Source of the DNA: Schlesneria paludicola DSM 18645
Lineage (GTDB): Bacteria > Planctomycetota > Planctomycetia > Planctomycetales > Planctomycetaceae
Length of the DNA: 64,000 nucleotides
Reading direction: 5' to 3'
Assembly (NCBI GenBank): GCA_945876035.1
Contig: CAMCMU010000004.1
Coordinates: forward strand, 1 to 64,000
The notes below the pieces were generated by a model. It ran no database searches. It was not told where the DNA came from and worked only from the letters and a program-made list of their open reading frames with translations. A program made the translations under genes and the position numbers. Within the stretch, counting starts at the first letter, position 1. Every line of letters starts with the position of its first letter. Positions 11,324-21,162 of the stretch are shown piece by piece.

Positions 11324-12466
11324 ATGGTGACGAAGCGGTGTTACTACGAGGCGTTGACAGTCAGTAAGACTTCGTCTGACGACGAAATTAAAAAAGCCTA
11401 TCGCAAACTCGCGGCCAAACATCATCCGGATCGCAATCCTGGGGATGAATCGGCAATCGCAGCATTCAAAGAGGCTGCTGAGGCATTTGATGTTCTGAGC
11501 AATTCCGAGAAGCGTGCTCGTTACGATCGTTTTGGTCATGCGGGCGTCCAAGGAGCCAGCGGTGGAGCCGGAGGTTTTGGAGATGTCAACGACATTTTCG
11601 AGGCATTCGGGGACATGTTTGGGGACATGTTCGGCGGTGGCGGTGGACGACGAGGCGGGACACGCGGACGTCGAGGCAGCGGTCTTCAGACGTCACTCAC
11701 GATTGCGCTGCTCGACGCTGCCGTAGGCTGCGTACGGGAAATTCAAATTGAGAAGAATGTTTCCTGTATCACCTGCCAGGCGACAGGAGCGAAACCCGGC
11801 ACAAAGCCACAGAAGTGTGATTATTGCGCTGGTCGAGGTCAGGTGATTCAGTCCCAAGGTTTCTTTCGCGTGCAGACGACATGCCCCGCCTGTCGCGGCC
11901 AAGGCGATGTGGTCCGTGAAAAGTGTCCGGATTGTCGGGGAAGTCGATTCGTTTCTCGATCATCCCAATTAGAGGTGAAAGTTCCTGCGGGTATCGACAA
12001 TGGAATGCAACTGTGTTTGCGTGGTGAGGGAGAACCGGGTGAAGGGGGCGGACCAGCCGGTGATTTATATGTCGATATTCATGTGAAATCTCATCCGCTG
12101 TTTGTACGAGACGGGAAAAATCTGACGTGCGGCGTGCCTTTAACGTTTGCGCAAGCCGCGCTGGGTACAGAACTCGACATCCCGATTTTGACTGGAAAGT
12201 ATCGATTGACGGTCGTTGCGGGCACTCAACCCGGTGAGATTCATCGCTTGAAGGGCCAAGGAATGCCCGATGTTCAGGGGGGAACTCGTGGCGATCTGCA
12301 TGTCCAATTTCAGGTGGAAGTTCCCAAGAAGCTATCGAAAAAACAGGAGGAGCTTCTCAGGCAACTGGCGGAACTGGATGACAAGCAGGTGAGTGCCCAT
12401 CGCAAATCTTTTTTTGAGTCAGTCAAGGAATTCTTTACTGCCTCGGAGTCGGAGCAGACGGAATAA
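11324..12466 (+). CDS. dnaJ: Chaperone DnaJ
   Basis: Type I J-protein that delivers clients to DnaK and stimulates its ATPase. J domain at residues 3-70 with [10 protein letters not shown] (the HPD motif), then a Gly/Phe-rich linker ([28 protein letters not shown]), a zinc region with four repeats ([32 protein letters not shown]) and the C-terminal substrate domains. The first and last zinc repeats deviate from CxxCxGxG by losing glycines, but all eight cysteines remain. I use ATG 11324 ([11 protein letters not shown]); the track's upstream start adds a random-looking extension. grpE follows 72 bases downstream; no dnaK is in the window. Confidence 0.95.
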   Translation: MVTKRCYYEALTVSKTSSDDEIKKAYRKLAAKHHPDRNPGDESAIAAFKEAAEAFDVLSNSEKRARYDRFGHAGVQGASGGAGGFGDVNDIFEAFGDMFGDMFGGGGGRRGGTRGRRGSGLQTSLTIALLDAAVGCVREIQIEKNVSCITCQATGAKPGTKPQKCDYCAGRGQVIQSQGFFRVQTTCPACRGQGDVVREKCPDCRGSRFVSRSSQLEVKVPAGIDNGMQLCLRGEGEPGEGGGPAGDLYVDIHVKSHPLFVRDGKNLTCGVPLTFAQAALGTELDIPILTGKYRLTVVAGTQPGEIHRLKGQGMPDVQGGTRGDLHVQFQVEVPKKLSKKQEELLRQLAELDDKQVSAHRKSFFESVKEFFTASESEQTE

Positions 12467-12538
12467 ACGCGGCTGATACTGTGATTACAACGGCGTGTTG
12501 TCAGCGAAATAATTGCCGAATGGTTCTGAGGTTTAAAA

Positions 12539-13072
12539 ATGAGTGACGAAGTGAATACGATGAACGACGCAGAGAAGAGCGTTGACCCCGGACCCTCTCT
12601 CTCGGAACAGCTGCAAGCCGCTCTGTTGGAGCGAGATCAATTCAAAGACAAGTGGACTCGTGCCTTGGCGGATCACGATAATTATCGTCGTCGGGTCATG
12701 CGAGAAATGGATGAAGATCGCAAATATGCCGCATTACCATTGCTGAAGACACTCTTGCCAGCGTTTGACGGGCTTGATCGGGCAGTGCTTGCTGCGGCCC
12801 AGACAAACAACGCTGACGAATTGATCGGCGGCGTGCAATTGACGATCAAACAACTCGAAGCCAGCTTGAATGGATTTGGTGCCAAGAGCATCGTCGCCCT
12901 TGGTCAACCCTTCGATCCCAACCTACATGAAGCTATTTCCCAGGCAGAGTCGGCTGACGATCCACCGATGACGGTCTTGCACGATGTCGAACGCGGCTAC
13001 ATGCTGCACGATCGAGTGGTCCGGCCAAGCAAGGTAGTGGTCTCGACAAAAATGCCACAGGGCGAACAATAG
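12539..13072 (+). CDS. grpE: Nucleotide exchange factor GrpE
   Basis: Exchanges ADP for ATP on DnaK. 177 residues: an acidic N-terminal tail, then a long coiled-coil helix (QLQAALLERDQFKDKWTRAL, DHDNYRRRVMREMDED) and the beta-wing region with GAKSIVALGQPFDPNLHEAI and GYMLHDRVVRPSKVVV, all characteristic of GrpE. Probably co-transcribed with dnaJ. Confidence 0.94.
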   Translation: MSDEVNTMNDAEKSVDPGPSLSEQLQAALLERDQFKDKWTRALADHDNYRRRVMREMDEDRKYAALPLLKTLLPAFDGLDRAVLAAAQTNNADELIGGVQLTIKQLEASLNGFGAKSIVALGQPFDPNLHEAISQAESADDPPMTVLHDVERGYMLHDRVVRPSKVVVSTKMPQGEQ

Positions 13073-13143
13073 TCCTCAGCGGTTTTTGAGGTTTCGCCGG
13101 TTTCTTATTTCTAACACGGCTCAGCGTTCTCTTGGAGGCCTTC

Positions 13144-13440
13144 ATGCCAACCTACGACTACAAATGTGACGGATGCGAACATACGTGGGAAGAGTTCCAC
13201 TCGATGACAGCAGAACCCACAAAAAAGTGCCCGACATGTGGGAAAAAGAAAGCCAAGCGATTGATCGGCGCTGGCGGAGGGTTGATTTTTAAGGGGACGG
13301 GTTTCTACCAAACGGACTATCGGAGTGATTCGTACAAAAAGTCTGCCGATGCGGACAAGGCTCCTTCCGCGAATACAGACCCAAAAGCATCGACCGACTC
13401 GAGTAAGAAGAGCGAGTCGAAAACCAATTCCTCCGAATGA
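13144..13440 (+). CDS. FmdB-type zinc-ribbon protein
   Basis: 98 residues. The N-terminal 50 form an FmdB-like zinc ribbon: MPTYDYKCDGCEHTWEEF with CDGC and CPTCGK pairs, followed by LIGAGGGLIFKGTGFYQTDY, which is standard for this regulatory-protein-like family. The C-terminal 40 residues are Ser/Lys/Asp-rich and disordered. The molecular role of bacterial FmdB proteins is not established. ATG 13144 has GGAGG eight bases upstream. Lies between grpE and yacG on the same strand. Confidence 0.88.
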   Translation: MPTYDYKCDGCEHTWEEFHSMTAEPTKKCPTCGKKKAKRLIGAGGGLIFKGTGFYQTDYRSDSYKKSADADKAPSANTDPKASTDSSKKSESKTNSSE

Positions 13441-13490
13441 CAGCATGATGCGTTGCTGTGTGGTCGAGGGTTTCCCCTGAGGCATGTCGC

Positions 13491-13685
13491 ATGATCCGTT
13501 TGCAAACCTGTCCCATCTGTGAAAAAAGCGTTCCTCCCGCGTCTGACCCTTCCGGAGGAATGTCCCCGTTCTGCAGTCTGCGTTGCAAACAAGTCGATTT
13601 TTTTCGATGGGCGGACGGCCGTTATGCCATCATTGATCCCTGCCGTTCGACAGAGTTCGATGCGGAGTCTGCACCACAGGATTGA
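13491..13685 (+). CDS. yacG: DNA gyrase inhibitor YacG-like zinc protein
   Basis: 64 residues with four zinc cysteines in the YacG pattern: CPICEKSVPP near the N-terminus and PFCSLRCKQVDFFRWADGRY, the most conserved part of the family. E. coli YacG binds GyrB and inhibits gyrase; whether this holds here is inferred. I use ATG 13491 (MIRLQTCPIC) rather than the longer track ORF. Located 50 bases after the FmdB-type gene. Confidence 0.88.
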   Translation: MIRLQTCPICEKSVPPASDPSGGMSPFCSLRCKQVDFFRWADGRYAIIDPCRSTEFDAESAPQD

Positions 13686-13810
13686 GGAATGCGTTTTTTG
13701 CTCTTCGGCGTTTTCCAAGTGAGAGAGAATTTACGGTCGTCTGTTGCATTCAGGGCAATTGCCGCAACAGTATTTCAAATACTGCGATGACGTGTGGAGC
13801 ACTATCGACG

Positions 13811-14833
13811 ATGCCAATTGTCAGCCAACCGTTGTTGTTTGACACGTACTTACGTCCGCAAATTTGGGGTGGTGTGGCGTTGGCTCGCTCCTTGGGAAAG
13901 GGGAGCGACGAGACTGCCAAGATCGGTGAAGCATGGGAGTTGAGCACGCTCCAAGAGCATTTGAGTCGTGTCACAATCGGGCCCTGCAGCGGCGAGTCGC
14001 TTGTCGACTTATGGGCTCGTTCCAGAGTGGAAATTTCTGGAACGAAGTCCACAGGAGATCCGTTTCCATGGTTGGTGAAATGGCTCGATTGTACGCTCGA
14101 TCTTTCCCTGCAGGTTCATCCGAGTGATGATCAGGCACAGTCGGAGTCCGGACTCCCCAACGGCAAGTCCGAAGTTTGGATTGTGGTGCACGCAAGTCCT
14201 GATGCACGAATTGTGTCCGGCATTCGTGAGGGCGTCTCAGTGGCCGAGGTCAAATCTCGATTACACGATCAAACCATCGAACAATGCTTAAACTCCTATC
14301 AACCGCAGGCCGGTGACTGCATATCCCTTCCTGCCGGAACCATTCACACCGCCCGAGGTGTGGTCCTTGCGGAAGTTCAGCAGCCAAGCGATGCCACCTT
14401 TCGACTTTTCGATTGGAATCGGCGGGATGCCTCGGGTCAGACTCGGACATTGCATCTGGAATCGGGTTTAAGGGCCATCAATTGGAGTTTGGGAACGATT
14501 CAGCCGGTCACTCCCATCCTGCTTGATTCGATTGACAATGCTGCCGCCGGTGAATTGTTGCTGCAAACGTCCTGGGTCCGGTTAGAGCGTCATGTGGTCA
14601 AGCAATCTTGGCCGGTTCCGTACCCAGACGAAATGACCGTCTGGATGGTGTTAGAGGGGAACGCGATGTTATTTGATCAGGCTCATGACTTCCGATATCA
14701 ACTCCAAAGAGGGACGACCGTACTCATTCCTGCCGCCGCGAAAGAGATTCATTGGTCTCCGCGGATGACCGATTCGTCATGCACACTAGCCTGCATCCGA
14801 CGACCACAGTCTAAGATCGCCATGGCTTTTTGA
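13811..14833 (+). CDS. manA: Class I mannose-6-phosphate isomerase
   Basis: Interconverts mannose-6-phosphate and fructose-6-phosphate. About 340 residues, the short bacterial form: PLLFDTYLRPQIWGG at the start, AWELSTL, LQVHPSDDQA, NGKSEVWIVV and ISLPAGTIHTARGVVLAEVQ, which contain the zinc-binding Gln/His/Glu/His set. A C-terminal cupin-like half follows (TVWMVLEGNA, GTTVLIPAAA). The track start at 13682 overlaps yacG and adds noise, so I use ATG 13811. Supplies mannose precursors for glycans. Confidence 0.9.
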   Translation: MPIVSQPLLFDTYLRPQIWGGVALARSLGKGSDETAKIGEAWELSTLQEHLSRVTIGPCSGESLVDLWARSRVEISGTKSTGDPFPWLVKWLDCTLDLSLQVHPSDDQAQSESGLPNGKSEVWIVVHASPDARIVSGIREGVSVAEVKSRLHDQTIEQCLNSYQPQAGDCISLPAGTIHTARGVVLAEVQQPSDATFRLFDWNRRDASGQTRTLHLESGLRAINWSLGTIQPVTPILLDSIDNAAAGELLLQTSWVRLERHVVKQSWPVPYPDEMTVWMVLEGNAMLFDQAHDFRYQLQRGTTVLIPAAAKEIHWSPRMTDSSCTLACIRRPQSKIAMAF

Positions 14834-15176
14834 CGTTCGCCGAGAGTAGAAAATATCAGTCAATTAAGGAGAGTTGTTGCGGTCATCGTTTGCCGACTGT
14901 TCCCTAAAACCGAAAGCGGCGATTGCCTCAGAAGCGTGTATCAAGATTCGCCGCCGACGGGAGCATCTGTCGGTGCTTCGGATCGGGATGTTTGTGGAAC
15001 AGCTCTCAGGTGTTCCGGAGTCCGCCGTGGAGTGCGGTCTTTGTCAATATCAATGTCCTGCTTTCCTAAACTATCGTCGGCGGATTGACCGATTCCAATT
15101 GAGGAAGACATACTACCTCTGCGGTCGTTGCCGCAAGGATCGACCTTTTTACCTGAGACATACGGAGCGTATTTGG
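14834..15176 (+). other. Spacer with an open frame fused to serC
   Basis: The serC frame stays open upstream to a TTG at 14874, giving 101 extra residues. They include CGLCQYQCP and [11 protein letters not shown], a cysteine spacing that could bind metal, but the composition is random-looking and SerC proteins never carry such a domain to my knowledge. I treat it as a leader region holding the serC promoter. Confidence 0.3.
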
Positions 15177-16268
15177 ATGGTCCAACGGATCTGGAATTTC
15201 TCGTCTGGCCCGGCAGTGCTTCCCGAGTCTGTGCTGGAAGAAGCTGGAAAGAACCTGCTTTCCCTCGGGAATTCGGGAATCGGAATTCTCGAACACTCGC
15301 ATCGTGGCAAGGCATTCCTTGCGGTGTATCACGAGACAGAAGCCTTGTTGCGTGAAGTTGGTGGAATCCCGTCAAACTATCGGGTGTTGTTTTTGCAGGG
15401 GGGGGCATCGAGTCAATTCTTCCAGATTCCCATGAATTTTCTCGGTCCGAATCGGACGGCCGACTACCTCATCACCGGAGCGTGGTCCGAAAAGGCGATC
15501 GAAGAAGCCGCTCCTTTTGGGGGAACACACATTGCCTGTTCCAGCGGGGATCGAAATTTTTCGTATATTCCCCACGAGTGTGTGTGGAGCTCGAATCCGA
15601 TTTATGCACATTACACGTCAAATAATACGATTTTCGGAACGCAGTGGGCCTGCTTGCCACCTGTGCCCGATGCCGTTGATCTCATCTGTGATGCCAGCAG
15701 CGACATTTTCTCCCGCCCCGTGGACGTCTCTCGGCATGCCATGATCTATGCCGGCGCACAAAAGAATTTGGGGCCGGCGGGCGTCACCCTAGTGATCATC
15801 CGCGAGGACCTCGTCGAATGTGGATCCACAACGCTACCGACGATGCTGCAGTACCGAACACACGTTAAAAATGAGTCGATGTACAATACGCCTCCGACAT
15901 TTGCGATCTACTTGATGGGATTGGTTCTCAAGTGGATCAAGTCGTCCGGTGGATTGGCCGCGATCGGGGAGACGAACCGCCGCAAGGCGCAAAAATTGTA
16001 CACGTTCCTCGATCAGAGTCTGCTCTTTCATCCAACAGCGGTTGCCGATAGTCGATCATTGATGAACGTGACCTTTGTCACGGGAGATGCCGAACTTGAT
16101 GCCAAGTTTTGTTCCGCGGCTTCGGCATCTGGATTTGACGGTCTGAAAGGGCATCGCAGCGTCGGGGGAATGCGAGCCAGTCTCTACAACGCATTTCCTG
16201 AGGCTGGTGTGGACGCGCTCCTCGAATTTTTGCGGAATTTCGAACGAGAGAATGCCCGATCGCAGTAG
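15177..16268 (+). CDS. serC: Phosphoserine aminotransferase
   Basis: PLP enzyme of serine (and pyridoxal 5'-phosphate) synthesis that converts 3-phosphohydroxypyruvate to phosphoserine. 363 residues: [18 protein letters not shown] at the N-terminus, [35 protein letters not shown] with the PLP lysine, and [17 protein letters not shown] at the C-terminus are diagnostic. I use ATG 15177, which gives the normal length. pdxA, at 50 kb, uses the same enzyme's other product line in PLP synthesis. Confidence 0.95.
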   Translation: MVQRIWNFSSGPAVLPESVLEEAGKNLLSLGNSGIGILEHSHRGKAFLAVYHETEALLREVGGIPSNYRVLFLQGGASSQFFQIPMNFLGPNRTADYLITGAWSEKAIEEAAPFGGTHIACSSGDRNFSYIPHECVWSSNPIYAHYTSNNTIFGTQWACLPPVPDAVDLICDASSDIFSRPVDVSRHAMIYAGAQKNLGPAGVTLVIIREDLVECGSTTLPTMLQYRTHVKNESMYNTPPTFAIYLMGLVLKWIKSSGGLAAIGETNRRKAQKLYTFLDQSLLFHPTAVADSRSLMNVTFVTGDAELDAKFCSAASASGFDGLKGHRSVGGMRASLYNAFPEAGVDALLEFLRNFERENARSQ

Positions 16269-16311
16269 GGCGGGACGGCCCGACACGGACGCACCAACAA
16301 GAAGAGCCCGC

Positions 16312-17079
16312 ATGAGTCATTCCGATGTTCCATCCACCAATTTTTCTCGAGCAGACATTGGATTGGTGTGTGCCCTGCCCCTCGAATTGGCCGAGTTTTT
16401 AGGTCGTTGTCAGCGAGTCAAAGTCTATTCCGGCGGCAGTTTTAAGTTTCGTGGCGGCATTTATGACGGAATCCGGATCGCTGTTGTCGAGTCCGGCGTG
16501 GGGCCATGGCGTGCAACACGCGCGACTCAGGCTCTGATCGACGCACATCAACCCCGGTGGATTGTTTCGACGGGGTTGGCCGGTGCGCTTTCCGATGACG
16601 TGAAAATCGGACATCTCGTTGTCGCGGATCGACTCAGGAATGCCGCGGGTGATGAGTTATCGATTGACATCGGAATGACGTCGGATTCTGCTCGAGGATT
16701 GCACGTGGGTCGGCTGTTGACGGTCGATCATATGGTACGGACAGTTGTTGAGAAACGCTCACTAGCTGCCGAAACAGGGGCTCTGGCGGTCGATATGGAG
16801 AGCTTCTCTGTGGCGACCGTTTCTCGCTTATCGAAAACCCGTTTTATGGCGGTTCGGGCGATCAGCGACGATCTTTCTGAGGATCTACCACCGGAGGTCC
16901 TGAGTCTAGTGGGCGAAACCGGCGCAGTCCGTCTCGGTGCTGTCTTGGGTTCACTTCTCAAACGGCCATCGAGTCTACAGGACATGTGGAGGCTGCGAGA
17001 GCGAGCCACCACCGCCGCCACACGCTTGGCTGATTTTCTCCATGGAATTGTCGTGCAACTCCATCAATTCGATTCATGA
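16312..17079 (+). CDS. MTA/SAH nucleosidase-like phosphorylase-superfamily protein
   Basis: About 255 residues of the PNP/UDP phosphorylase fold. LVCALPLELAEFLG at the N-terminus, GVGPWRATRATQALI, IVSTGLAGALSDDVKIGHLVV, and VDMESFSVATVS followed by VRAISDD supply the Glu and Asp used by methylthioadenosine/S-adenosylhomocysteine nucleosidases. Likely removes adenine from MTA or SAH or recycles a related nucleoside. The C-terminal 45 residues are an extension. ATG 16312 lies 43 bases after serC, so the two may be co-transcribed. Confidence 0.8.
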   Translation: MSHSDVPSTNFSRADIGLVCALPLELAEFLGRCQRVKVYSGGSFKFRGGIYDGIRIAVVESGVGPWRATRATQALIDAHQPRWIVSTGLAGALSDDVKIGHLVVADRLRNAAGDELSIDIGMTSDSARGLHVGRLLTVDHMVRTVVEKRSLAAETGALAVDMESFSVATVSRLSKTRFMAVRAISDDLSEDLPPEVLSLVGETGAVRLGAVLGSLLKRPSSLQDMWRLRERATTAATRLADFLHGIVVQLHQFDS

Positions 17080-17836
17080 TCCGGAACAGCTACTGATGCC
17101 GATGTTGCACGATCCGCCTCGGCAGTCGTTGGGTGCTTCTATTCCGCTCTCCGTAATCGGCAGGCGGTCCCTTCCACGGTTGTCTGAGTCGTCTCCAGTC
17201 GCCGGAAATCTCAGGCTCTCCGCGAATTCGTCTTGAGCGATGTACGTTCGCGTTCTCATGGCGACGATCGAGAACGTTGGTGATGCCCCTTTTGTCTCGA
17301 CGGGGTTCCCTCGATGATGTGTCTGGTGTTGATAGCGATTGTCACAGCATTTCGATCTCCCGAGGGGAAGCAATCCCCACCCAACGCTGGCCGGAATGCG
17401 CTGTTGAAAGCAGTCGTAATCCGTATTTCATGGATGGGGATCGTACACGACTGATCCCAAGAATTTTCCCCGTTGAATCCGAGTCGATCCGAGTCACAAT
17501 CACTGGCACACGGCCGTTTCGATCAGACGCAGCGTGAACTTGTGGACGGGACACATTCACGAAACTCTCGGCATGGGTTGGCCTGACTAGTCCCCGTTCT
17601 GTCCGGCTCGCATCAGGCCTCCGAGAGAACGGTTTGCATCATTTTCTCGCCCCGCGTTGGACCACGAGTGATTCGTCCATTCCGCAGTTTGGTATCGTTG
17701 TTCCGGAGTCATTGGCGGCGGAACGAATACCGCAAACGGGTGATGCCCTCTGCCTGGTTTTTTGACCACGTGTAAGGATTGCAGTCAGCGGCAGGCAGGC
17801 GACTTTTCAGAATTCGACCGCGCCAATTTACAGGGA
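17080..17836. other. Long convergent spacer between nucleosidase gene and nrdJ
   Basis: About 750 bases between convergent genes. Two overlapping ORFs are possible but weak: 17342-17560 on minus (72 residues, MNVSRPQVHAASDRNGRVP...) and 17277-17537 on plus. Neither has codon bias or a recognisable family. Otherwise nothing seen. Confidence 0.3.
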
Positions 17837-17880
17837 TGAAAACACCCCGAACCATTTTGCAATGTTCCAGGGTGTTTCCG
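17837..17880 (-). terminator. Terminator after nrdJ
   Basis: On the minus strand AAACACCC ... GGGTGTTTTC form an 8-bp stem, extended inside by GAAC/GTTC pairing, ending in a short T-run, 30 bases after the nrdJ stop. Plausible rho-independent terminator. Confidence 0.6.
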
Positions 17881-17910
17881 AGATCGGAAGCGTCGGTGCT
17901 TTTTCGCTGT

Positions 17911-20900
17911 TCAACTACAGCCGTGACTCGTCCCGCAATTGTGACAAAGGTAACAATTGCCGTTGCGAACGGTAATTGCTCCACAGGCACAGCAGGCGGG
18001 CGCGTCTGACTGGAATTTCGCGAATTGTTGATTGCGATTCGCTGTTGCAGCAACGGCATGCCCGGAGACAAGTTGCGTGGCGATTTGGGGGCTGATGAAG
18101 GCAACAGTCGCTGCCGTGCGTTGAACGATTGCCGACGGCAGCTTGTCGCTGGTGTGCGAAGCGTATCCGTTGGCCGAACCGTTTGTCTTGGAGCTGCGGT
18201 CAAGACCGTTGCCGTTGGTCTGCAGGGTCGAAGTCGCTGGCGGGGATTTCTGAGCGACGACTTCGACCGTGTGATGTGTTTCCGAGGGGTCTTCACTGTC
18301 ATCCGCAGCGATCTCTCGACGCGGCGTGTTTGCCTCTCGGAATCCCGGCAGGAACTGAATACCGAGCCAGCGGAAAATATAATCCACCAAACTTTTTGCA
18401 ATCGGGATATCGGGGTTTGGAGTCCAACCACTTGGTTCGAAGCGTGTGTGAGAGAACTTCTCGACGAGGACTTCCAGTGGCACCCCGTATTGCAGTCCCA
18501 TCGACGTTTCGGTGCCGATAACGTCCATCAGGCCACCGATTGTACTTCCCTCTTTTGCCATGCTGATGAAGAGTTCGCCGGGGGTGTTGTCTTCGAACAG
18601 GCCAACGGTGATATAGCCTTCGTGGCCACCCACCGAAAACTTGTGGGTCAACGAATTCCGTGTGGCAGGCAAACGACGTCGTGCTGGCCGGCCATCCGCT
18701 CCTTTTTTACGGTCTCCCTCCTTCGTCGTCGACAAGGGCTGGCTTTGTTTTGAGCCATCGCGATAAATCGCCAGAGCCTTCAATCCCAGTCGCCAACCTT
18801 CGAAGTAAGCCTTTTCAATGTCATCGATTGTCGACTCCTTCGGCATGTTGACTGTTTTGGAAATGGCGCCGGACAAGAATGGCTGGGCGGCTGCCATCAT
18901 CTTGACATGCCCTTTCCAATGAATGGTCCTCGTCCCGTTGGCCGCCTTGAAGGCACAGTCGAAAATCCCCACATGTTCCGGTTTGAGATCCGCCGCTCCC
19001 TCAATGGTTTCGGTCTCCTCAACGTTTTTCACGATTCGTTCGATTTCTTGCGAATCGTATCCCAAGGTCTTAAGAGCAAGTGGAACCGTCCGGTTGATGA
19101 TCTTCATCATCCCTCCTCCGGCCAGTTGCTTGTATTTGACCAAGGCAATATCGGGCTCGATGCCGGTTGTGTCACAATCCATCATGAATGCGATTGTCCC
19201 CGTAGGAGCCAACACAGTTGCCTGAGCATTCCGGTAACCAAACTGACGCCCTGAATCAACACACTCGTCCCAGACCTTTCCGGCCGCCGCTCGCAAATAG
19301 TCTGGGCAGGTGGAGTCGATTCGATCGACGCCATCACGATGCATACGCATGACTCGCAGCATCGGCTCCGCATTGTTTTGGTAGCCGGCGAAAGATCCAA
19401 GATAACTGGCCATGCGACTCGATGTGAGATACGCCTGCCCAGTAAGTATGGCTGTCAATGAACCGGCGATTCCTCGGCCCGTATTACTATCGTAAGGAAT
19501 GCCCATCGACATCAGCAGGCTGCCAAGATTAGCATAGCCCAGTCCGAGTGGACGATAAAGGTGGCTGTTCTTGGCGATGTCAGGTGTTGGATAGCTTGCG
19601 TTATCGACCAGTATTTCCTGTGCGGTGATGAATATCGAGGCCGCAGCGCGGAACCGATCAACATCGAAAGATCCTTCGGGCTGTTGAAACTTGCGCAGGT
19701 TGAGACTGGACAGGTTGCATGCCGTGTCGTCGAGGAACATGTACTCAGAGCATGGGTTCGAAGCATTGATCCGCCCCGAATTCGGACAGGTATGCCACTT
19801 ATTAATCGTCGTATCGTACTGCACGCCAGGGTCACCGCAGTCCCACGCACCCTCGGCCATCTGACGTAATACGTATTTAGCATCATACTCCGGGCCGAAC
19901 TTCGCAGGGTCAGTGACCCAGCGAGTCTTCCATTTTTTCCCCTCCTCCACAGACCGCATGAACTCATCGCTCAGACGGACTGAGAGATTCGCATTCTGGA
20001 ACATCACGGAGGAATAGGCTTCTCCGTTAAAGTTGGCATCATACTCACCGCTATCGATCAGTGTCCGCGCCTTCTTTTCCTCTTTGTTTTTGCACTGGAT
20101 GAATTCCAAAATGTCTGGATGCCAATCCTTGAGAGACTGCATTTTTGCGGCACGACGGGTCTTACCACCGGATTTCACCACAGCCGCAATTTGGTCGTAC
20201 ACACGCATGAAGGAAAGTGGGCCGGAGGGTGTTCCACCACCCGACAATTTTTCCTTGGAGCCGCGAATCGTTGACAGATCGGTGCCCGTCCCGGAACCGA
20301 ATTTAAACAACATCGCTTCGCTTGTCGCGAGACGCATGATGTCTTCCATGTTGTCATCGACGGCCTGAATGAAGCAGGCGGAGGCTTGAGGCAACTGATA
20401 AGACGTGGCCGGTCGTTCGATCTCTTGGGTGGCTGGGTTGAAGTGATAGTTCCCTTTGGGGCCCTTCACCTGATATTGATGGAACAGCCCGACGTTGAAC
20501 CAGACGGGTGAGTTAAAGGAACCGAACTGGTGCAGACACATCCAAGCCAGGTCGCGGTAAAAATTTTCTCCGTCTTCGCGGCTGGCGAAGTACCCCCCGG
20601 CAATGCCCCAATCGGCAATGGTCCGGGCGACTCTGTGGATCACCTGCTTGACACTGGTCTCGCGTTCGACGGTATTCGGTTCACCATAAAAATATTTGGA
20701 AACAACAACATTCGTTGCCAAGGCGCTCCACGAGGAAGGTATCTCACAATTGGTTTGCTCGAAAAGAACTTTGCCGTTCTCGTCTTTGATCGCGGCTGTG
20801 CGATAGTCCCACTCCACAGTGCTGAACGGATCCGTGTCAGCGGGACAAAATCTCGGTGGGACACTCATCGGACGCATTTCAGGCATTTTGCGGGTGGTGA

Positions 20901-20973
20901 CACCAACACTCAGGGGGGCCGCCGCGACGGAAGAACCTGCGGAGATCGACATTCCTTTTGGCTCGTGCATCAT
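17911..20973 (-). CDS. nrdJ: Adenosylcobalamin-dependent (class II) ribonucleotide reductase
   Basis: Reduces ribonucleotides to deoxyribonucleotides using a cobalamin-derived radical, independent of oxygen. About 1020 residues, long planctomycete/actinobacterial type. RNR barrel motifs are seen: FNSPVWFNVG, FKFGSGTGTDLSTIRG, SNPCSEYMFLDDTACNLSSLNL, ATVLAPTGTIAFMMDCDTTGIEPD. A TSCPD-like region (SLTHKFSVGGHEGYITVGL) and a final zinc-binding tail with C-C-x2-C and CYLCHNCGTSHGC follow; the tail cysteines probably re-reduce the active site. ATG at 20973 or 20970 follows a strong GGAGGAG site. Preceded by tandem NrdR boxes and a promoter. No B12 riboswitch was recognised. Confidence 0.95.
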   Translation of the reverse strand: MMHEPKGMSISAGSSVAAAPLSVGVTTRKMPEMRPMSVPPRFCPADTDPFSTVEWDYRTAAIKDENGKVLFEQTNCEIPSSWSALATNVVVSKYFYGEPNTVERETSVKQVIHRVARTIADWGIAGGYFASREDGENFYRDLAWMCLHQFGSFNSPVWFNVGLFHQYQVKGPKGNYHFNPATQEIERPATSYQLPQASACFIQAVDDNMEDIMRLATSEAMLFKFGSGTGTDLSTIRGSKEKLSGGGTPSGPLSFMRVYDQIAAVVKSGGKTRRAAKMQSLKDWHPDILEFIQCKNKEEKKARTLIDSGEYDANFNGEAYSSVMFQNANLSVRLSDEFMRSVEEGKKWKTRWVTDPAKFGPEYDAKYVLRQMAEGAWDCGDPGVQYDTTINKWHTCPNSGRINASNPCSEYMFLDDTACNLSSLNLRKFQQPEGSFDVDRFRAAASIFITAQEILVDNASYPTPDIAKNSHLYRPLGLGYANLGSLLMSMGIPYDSNTGRGIAGSLTAILTGQAYLTSSRMASYLGSFAGYQNNAEPMLRVMRMHRDGVDRIDSTCPDYLRAAAGKVWDECVDSGRQFGYRNAQATVLAPTGTIAFMMDCDTTGIEPDIALVKYKQLAGGGMMKIINRTVPLALKTLGYDSQEIERIVKNVEETETIEGAADLKPEHVGIFDCAFKAANGTRTIHWKGHVKMMAAAQPFLSGAISKTVNMPKESTIDDIEKAYFEGWRLGLKALAIYRDGSKQSQPLSTTKEGDRKKGADGRPARRRLPATRNSLTHKFSVGGHEGYITVGLFEDNTPGELFISMAKEGSTIGGLMDVIGTETSMGLQYGVPLEVLVEKFSHTRFEPSGWTPNPDIPIAKSLVDYIFRWLGIQFLPGFREANTPRREIAADDSEDPSETHHTVEVVAQKSPPATSTLQTNGNGLDRSSKTNGSANGYASHTSDKLPSAIVQRTAATVAFISPQIATQLVSGHAVAATANRNQQFAKFQSDAPACCACGAITVRNGNCYLCHNCGTSHGCS

Positions 20974-21115
20974 GCACTCCTCCATATCCAAGACTCGGGA
21001 ACCAACACATATTCTCGCAACGAAAAAAGACCTCAGCGAATGGCTAGCCCACGGGAATTCCAAGGGTCAAGATGTTTTGAAGTCAGAAGAATCTGAAGAA
21101 AATGAATCGATAAAA

Positions 21116-21131
21116 GCACTATATATAGTGC
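21116..21131 (-). promoter_or_regulatory. NrdR box 1 upstream of nrdJ
   Basis: GCACTATATATAGTGC is a perfect 16-base palindrome that matches the NrdR box consensus (ACAC-WATATWTW-GTGT) except at the outer base pair. It lies about 145 bases upstream of the nrdJ start. NrdR represses ribonucleotide reductase genes when dATP is abundant. Confidence 0.85.
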
Positions 21132-21147
21132 CTAGCGGATATTTCAA
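21120..21147 (-). promoter_or_regulatory. Sigma-70-type promoter of nrdJ
   Basis: On the minus strand, TTGAAA (21147-21142), a 16-base spacer, then TATATA (21125-21120). The -10 lies within NrdR box 1 and the -35 touches box 2, so repressor binding would block polymerase. The 5' UTR would be about 140 bases. Confidence 0.6.
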
Positions 21148-21162
21148 TCCCATATTTAGTGC
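21147..21162 (-). promoter_or_regulatory. NrdR box 2 upstream of nrdJ
   Basis: ATCCCATATTTAGTGC matches the NrdR consensus at 12 of 16 positions, with one half-site clean. It is exactly 31 bases from box 1, the three-helical-turn spacing known for paired NrdR boxes. Confidence 0.75.
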
